Assembly (NCBI GenBank): GCA_020850535.1
Contig: JADZEM010000004.1
Span: 44,691-108,690, forward strand
Direction of reading: 5' to 3'
From: Chloroflexota bacterium
GTDB taxonomy: Bacteria; Chloroflexota; UBA6077; JACCZL01
Length of the DNA stretch: 64,000 nucleotides
Shown: positions 60,223 to 64,000 of the stretch, piece by piece
Numbering within the stretch: position 1 is the first letter of the stretch
How the letters are laid out: every line of letters starts with the position of its first letter
Made by a program: the position numbers and the translations under genes
The notes under the pieces: generated by a model
Seen by the model: only the letters and a program-made list of their open reading frames with translations
What the model was told of the DNA's origin: nothing
Databases searched by the model: none

Positions 60223-60252
60223 ACTATACCCCTGTCTTGAGACGGCAGTCAT
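60223..60252 (-). promoter_or_regulatory. Promoter of the ECF sigma operon
   Basis: On the minus strand ATGACT (60247-60252) and TATAGT (60223-60228) are 18 bases apart and match consensus at 4 and 5 of 6 positions. Start of transcription would fall within a few bases of ATG 60213, giving an almost leaderless mRNA. Confidence 0.4.
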
Positions 60253-60377
60253 CGTCGGCACGGTAGCCCCGTAGGAGGCAGCCATGTGTCGCACGCATGG
60301 TGACCGCCTCACTACGGAAAACCACCGGATACCGTGCCGATATTCCCAATCTCGCGCCAGCAGCCGCCGAATCCGGG

Positions 60378-63300
60378 CTAGCCGTCGCGGCTGGACACAG
60401 CAGCAAGCTTCTGTCGGGTGTCTTCGATGCGGGCCTTGGCCGTATCTTCGAGGTGGTGAAGGGTGATCGACCCGAGCCGCTCCAGCAGCTGGTCGAAGTC
60501 GAGCCGCCGCAGGATGTGAACCTCGACGTTCGTCTGCGCCCGCACCGTCGCCGTTCGCGGGGTGCGGCGCAGGAAGCTGATCTCGCCCACGTAGTCGCCT
60601 TCGCCAAGCGTGCTGACGATCCGCTCATTGCCGTCGTCGTCGGCCACCACGATCTCGACGTCGCCCCGTCCGATGATGAACAGCTCGTCGCCGACGCTGC
60701 CCTGGCGGCACAGGACTTCGCCCGGCGCCCGCTCGGCGTAGAGCAGCAGGCGGGCCGTCTCTTCGAGCACCTCGGGCGGCAGGCTGGAGAACGGCTCCAG
60801 CTTGCTGAGGCGGCGAACGGCCTGGCGCGCGCCGCTGACTGCCGCCTCGCCCAGCTCATCCTTGATCAACTGGACGTAGAGCGTGCCCCGCTCCAGCAAG
60901 TCGTCGTGCGTCCCACGCTCGACCACCTCGCCAGCGTCCATGACGATGATCTCGTCGGCGTCCGTCACGGTGCCGAGCCGCTGGGCCACCTTGATCACGG
61001 TGCGGCGGCCGTCCGGGCCGCGCAACGCGTGCTCGATCTTGCGCTGCTCGGCGGCGTCGAGGGCCGAGAACGCATCCTCCATCAGCAGGAGCGAGGCATC
61101 ACCGCGGAGCAGCGCACGGGCCGCCGCGATCCGCTGGCGATTCGGCGTGCTGACGCCAGTGTCGCGGTCGCCGACGATGGTGTCGTAGCCGCCAGGCAGC
61201 CCGGAGATCCACTCGTGGATGTTGGCCGCGCGTGCAGCCTCGACAACTTCATGGTTGGTGGCCGCCGGCTTGCCGACCAGGATGTTCTCGTAGAGCGTCA
61301 TGTTCAGGATAAAGGTGTCCTGCGGCAGCACGATGATCTGCTTCCGCACCGACTCGCGCGTTGCCGATCCGAGATCGACGCCGTCCCAGATGATCTTGCC
61401 TTCGGTCGGGTCGGCCACGCGCGGCAGCAGTTGCATCAGCGCCGCCTTGCCAGCGCCCGTCGGCCCGACGAACGCGATCTTGCTGCCGGCCTTGATCTCG
61501 ACGTTCACACCCTTGAGGATGCTCTTGCCCTTCGTCTGCGCGTACCCGGCGTTCTCAAGCTTCACGGAGTCGCGCAGCGGCTGCAGCGCGACGGCGTCCG
61601 GCGGATCGACCTCGACCTTGCGGTTCAGCACCGCCGACACCCGGTCGAGCCCGTCCGCCGAGAGCGTGAGCGTCTGGAACGCTCCGGCAAAGAGGCCGGC
61701 CGGCGCGTACAGGCGCAGCAGCATCACGTAGAACGCCATCAAGCCGCCAGGGGAGAGATCCTGCCCCTGCGTCCAGATGACGACCAGGCCGCCCGCCACC
61801 AGCACCGCGACCTGGACGCCGTTGGTGATCAGGACGCTGGCCCGCGCGAACGCCTGGGTGATCATGGCGTTGCGGATGTTCAACTCGCGGTTGAGGTTCA
61901 GCTTCTCGCTGAACCGCTCCATGACCGACTCGCGCTGGTTCCAGGTCTTCAGCAGCGTCTGGGCGTTCATGTTCTCGATGACAGACTGCTGGATCTCCTG
62001 ATTGCGGCGGACCGTCTCGCGCTGATTCGTGCGGAGGGTCGCACGGCCCTGCCGGTAGGAGTAGGCGAAGATCGGCAGGCCAGCCAACGCGACCAGCGAG
62101 AGCAGCGGGTTCAGCGAGATCAGCGTCACGCCGAACAGCAACATGGCGATGCCGTTCGAGACCATCGGCACGACGCCGGAGGAAAGCACCGCCGACACGT
62201 AGGCGATGTCGGTCTGGAACCGCTGCACCACGTCGTTGGCCGGCGTGCGCGAATGGTACGAGAGCGGCAACCGCTGGATCTGATCGAGGAACCGCATCCG
62301 CAGGTCGTACACAACGCCCTGACTGACATTCGCGGTCATCGCCGCCTGTCGGAGGCGTGAGACCGCGTTGACGATGAACATGAAGACCATCGCCACGAGC
62401 AACGCCATCAGGGCGGTCGTCTTCTCACCTTGAGCGATGGGCTGGCCGGACGTGAACAGGCCCGGCACCGTGAAGCCGACCGCCTTCGTTCCCAGCACGT
62501 TGTCGATGACGAAACGCAGCGCTTGCGGGATGAACAGGTCGAAGCTGAGCGCCAGGAAGATGGTGACCAGGATGCCGACGAGCGACCAGACATAGGGACG
62601 GTAGAAGGCCATCGTCCCCTTGATGGCGGCCATCGCCTTGCCGCCGCCCTGCTGGGCCTTGTTCTCCATGTCGCGGGCCCACGCCTGATCCAGCCCGCTC
62701 AGCGGCCGGCCGTAGACCCGGCGCAGGGCCTCGCTCTCGCCGCCCCGGATGGCCGTCAGGAAGCGGCGGAAGCGCTCGGCGCCGCGCCACTCGATCAGGT
62801 ACGTGACGAACGCCACGGCGATGGTCGTGCTGAGCGGCGAGTGATGATCGTGGTAGGACCGCACGACGGACTGGAGCGGTCGTAGCTGGCCCTCGTCGCG
62901 CAGCTTCTGGACGCGGTCGCGCGCTTCGGTGAAGTAGGCCGCGCCGCCCTTTCCTGCGAGATACCCGGCAACGCCGTCTTCCCAGAACCGGCCCTCCGGA
63001 CTCGTCGGCCCGTAGGCGGCCCGCAACAGCAAGAGCGTCAGCTCAAACTCTGGGTCGGTACCAGGCGATTCGGACGTGTACACCGTCCAGATGCTCGCGC
63101 TGTCGTAGTCGACGCGCGCGGTGGCGCCCGGCCGATGCACCTCATCGTCGTCGTCTTCGAGCACCTCGACAAGGTACACGGAGATGGGCGGCGCCTTGTC
63201 CCGCGCGATCTCGAAGAACGCGCTGACCTCTGCAATCGCCTTCGTGTACTGCTCGACGACAGCGTCTACATTGTCGCAGGCGTACGATCCGTCGTGGCAG

Positions 63301-63401
63301 TAAACGGTGAGAGGCCCAGCCTCCCGCTTCAACCACAGGTCGGTCATCATGGCCCAGTCCCCGTCCACACAGCCGACCCGGTCCGGGCGTGCCACCGCCA
63401 T
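60378..63401 (-). CDS. ABC-exporter-like fusion with degenerate ATPase, C-terminal cyclic-nucleotide-binding domain and N-terminal peptidase-MA-like domain
   Basis: Numbering below counts from GTG 63404; ATG 63401 is residue 2. Residues about 20-245 resemble the peptidase MA (gluzincin) fold, keeping 'RFWEDGVAGYLAGKGG' but with no HExxH. Residues about 265-590 form an exporter-type membrane domain with six hydrophobic segments. Residues 613-850 are the nucleotide-binding domain with unusual motifs: Walker A GPTGAGKA (Ala654 for Ser/Thr), VSTPNRQ at 751 for LSGGQ, MED at 775-777 for LDE, and Gln808 for the H-loop His; the Q-loop Gln695 and SALD are kept. Residues 865-980 are a cyclic-nucleotide-binding domain with 'GEGDYVGEISFLRRTPRTATV'. 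ATP hydrolysis is doubtful. A good promoter lies just upstream; ATG 63350/63347 are alternative starts. Confidence 0.85.
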   Translation of the reverse strand: MAVARPDRVGCVDGDWAMMTDLWLKREAGPLTVYCHDGSYACDNVDAVVEQYTKAIAEVSAFFEIARDKAPPISVYLVEVLEDDDDEVHRPGATARVDYDSASIWTVYTSESPGTDPEFELTLLLLRAAYGPTSPEGRFWEDGVAGYLAGKGGAAYFTEARDRVQKLRDEGQLRPLQSVVRSYHDHHSPLSTTIAVAFVTYLIEWRGAERFRRFLTAIRGGESEALRRVYGRPLSGLDQAWARDMENKAQQGGGKAMAAIKGTMAFYRPYVWSLVGILVTIFLALSFDLFIPQALRFVIDNVLGTKAVGFTVPGLFTSGQPIAQGEKTTALMALLVAMVFMFIVNAVSRLRQAAMTANVSQGVVYDLRMRFLDQIQRLPLSYHSRTPANDVVQRFQTDIAYVSAVLSSGVVPMVSNGIAMLLFGVTLISLNPLLSLVALAGLPIFAYSYRQGRATLRTNQRETVRRNQEIQQSVIENMNAQTLLKTWNQRESVMERFSEKLNLNRELNIRNAMITQAFARASVLITNGVQVAVLVAGGLVVIWTQGQDLSPGGLMAFYVMLLRLYAPAGLFAGAFQTLTLSADGLDRVSAVLNRKVEVDPPDAVALQPLRDSVKLENAGYAQTKGKSILKGVNVEIKAGSKIAFVGPTGAGKAALMQLLPRVADPTEGKIIWDGVDLGSATRESVRKQIIVLPQDTFILNMTLYENILVGKPAATNHEVVEAARAANIHEWISGLPGGYDTIVGDRDTGVSTPNRQRIAAARALLRGDASLLLMEDAFSALDAAEQRKIEHALRGPDGRRTVIKVAQRLGTVTDADEIIVMDAGEVVERGTHDDLLERGTLYVQLIKDELGEAAVSGARQAVRRLSKLEPFSSLPPEVLEETARLLLYAERAPGEVLCRQGSVGDELFIIGRGDVEIVVADDDGNERIVSTLGEGDYVGEISFLRRTPRTATVRAQTNVEVHILRRLDFDQLLERLGSITLHHLEDTAKARIEDTRQKLAAVSSRDG

Positions 63402-63425
63402 CACACAGCCGGTCGTCGACGGCTC

Positions 63426-63454
63426 ACTGTACCATCGAGACGGAGGGTGGTCAA
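63426..63454 (-). promoter_or_regulatory. Sigma-70-type promoter of the ABC/CNB fusion gene
   Basis: TTGACC (63449-63454) and TACAGT (63426-63431) on the minus strand are separated by exactly 17 bases. The -35 matches consensus at 5 of 6 and the -10 at 4 of 6 positions. Transcription would begin near 63418, upstream of both candidate starts. Confidence 0.6.
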
Positions 63455-63554
63455 CGCATCATGACCTGAAGGCCGGGCGCGTTGGAGCGACGCGCCCGGC
63501 GCCCGTCTAGTGGCTCGTCTGGCGTCAATCACAGGGTCGCTCAGTGCCGGTCGT

Positions 63555-63803
63555 CATCCCGACCCCATTCGGCAAGCTCAGGGCAAGCTACGCGAGGCAC
63601 GAGCACACCCGCTCGTCATCCCGACCGCGGCGAGGCATGAGCGGAGCGGAGGGATCTTCCCAGGGTGAGGGACGACTGACGAGGAAGATCCCTCGACTGC
63701 GTTCGCACGCTCACTTCGCGCGGGATGACGGTGAGGGGAGCAGCCTCACGTCGCTCGGGATGACGGTGAGGGGCGTCAGGCTTGCCCTGAGCGTGCCGAA
63801 TGG
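63555..63803. repeat. MITE-like 250-bp element, copy B
   Basis: This is the second copy of the element at 59041-59291, in the same orientation and closely similar through the first 150 bases. Its terminal inverted repeats are clearer here: CCCATTCGGCAAGCTCAGGG at the left and its complement at the right end, with one mismatch in about 25 bases. The AGGGATCTTCC/GGAAGATCCCT inner stem is kept. After the right end one more CGGGATGACGG unit follows, to about 63830. Confidence 0.85.
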
Positions 63804-63830
63804 GTCACTTCACTCGGGATGACGGTGAAG

Positions 63831-64000
63831 CGTCGGCAGAGATCCAACCCGGCAGGTTACGACTGACAGGCTGCTAGAAGCCCGGCCGAAAAGTGGCAGT
63901 TCTGATGGTGCTGGGCCATGTTGAGGGTTGCAGGAGGTCGGCAGCCGTCGAATCGGGCGGGAACCATTGCTGATTCGGGGTGGGCCGCAGAGCGGCGTCC
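63831..64000. other. Unassigned sequence at the right window edge
   Basis: I see no gene, clear promoter or repeat in the last 170 bases. The composition is less GC-rich than the genes, and the stretch may be intergenic or the decayed end of something beyond the window. Confidence 0.4.

Noticed and set aside
60297..62360. Long plus-strand open frame (687 codons) opposite the ABC/CNB gene
   Set aside because: Its composition is that of an antisense shadow (His/Gln/Arg/Asp-rich, no domains). The minus strand encodes recognisable domains.
1..64000. tRNA, rRNA, prophage or insertion-sequence genes
   Set aside because: I read the gaps on both strands and saw no cloverleaf, rRNA, transposase or phage structural gene. 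Short degenerate RNAs could be missed by eye.

Overview
The window is dense, GC-rich bacterial chromosome with short gaps, frequent ATGA start/stop overlaps and GTG starts. The gene content is ordinary housekeeping mixed with surface-glycan genes, and no tRNA, rRNA, CRISPR array or recognisable transposase gene was found. The mixture suggests a member of Chloroflexota, though this is an inference from gene content and not a phylogeny: an actinobacterial-like FhaA-FhaB-RodA-PbpA block, a menaquinol-type bc complex with split cytochrome b, a ProS of the archaeal/eukaryotic type, an ECF sigma with a ZAS anti-sigma, and TldD/PmbA beside a sirtuin.

Layout. 0-1.4 kb: two small unknown genes and an NfuA-type Fe-S carrier. 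1.4-5.0 kb (minus): a compact operon of a DUF169 protein, a B12-binding-like/radical SAM protein and an ATP-grasp ligase. The radical SAM gene ends in Cys-UGA-Ala-Glu-Pro and is read here as a selenoprotein. 5.3-14.4 kb (minus): nucleotide-sugar dehydrogenase, epimerase, a methyltransferase-glycosyltransferase fusion and three polytopic glycosyltransferase-like proteins. 14.9-18.5 kb (minus): diheme cytochrome c, Rieske protein and the two halves of cytochrome b. 18.9-28.4 kb: an SDR, a NYN-domain protein with a long disordered tail, and further glycan membrane proteins (DUF2723, GT39-like, O-antigen-ligase/TPR). 28.5-30.7 kb: monoheme cytochrome c, two TrkA-type proteins and a universal stress protein.

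30.8-34.5 kb (minus): sirtuin, TldD and PmbA. 34.6-36.8 kb: phosphofructokinase, FmdB-type zinc ribbon and a small XRE regulator. 37.2-43.9 kb (plus): thiL, tsaE, tsaB, rimI, polA and mutM, nearly all overlapping or abutting. 44.1-48.6 kb (plus): FhaA, FhaB, RodA/FtsW, PbpA and a small membrane protein. 48.7-52.5 kb: DinG and a DapB-like protein. 52.5-56.3 kb (minus): serine hydrolase, pyrimidine-nucleoside phosphorylase and alanine racemase. 56.4-59.0 kb (plus): proS, behind a promoter and a terminator-like leader hairpin, then a HEAT-repeat protein. 59.4-63.4 kb (minus): an ECF sigma/anti-sigma pair and a 1008-residue ABC-exporter-like protein with a cyclic-nucleotide-binding domain whose ATPase motifs are nearly all altered. 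Two near-identical 250-bp elements with terminal inverted repeats bracket this last block.

The strongest candidates for something new are the selenoprotein operon at 1.4-5.0 kb and the degenerate ABC/CNB fusion at 60.4-63.4 kb.
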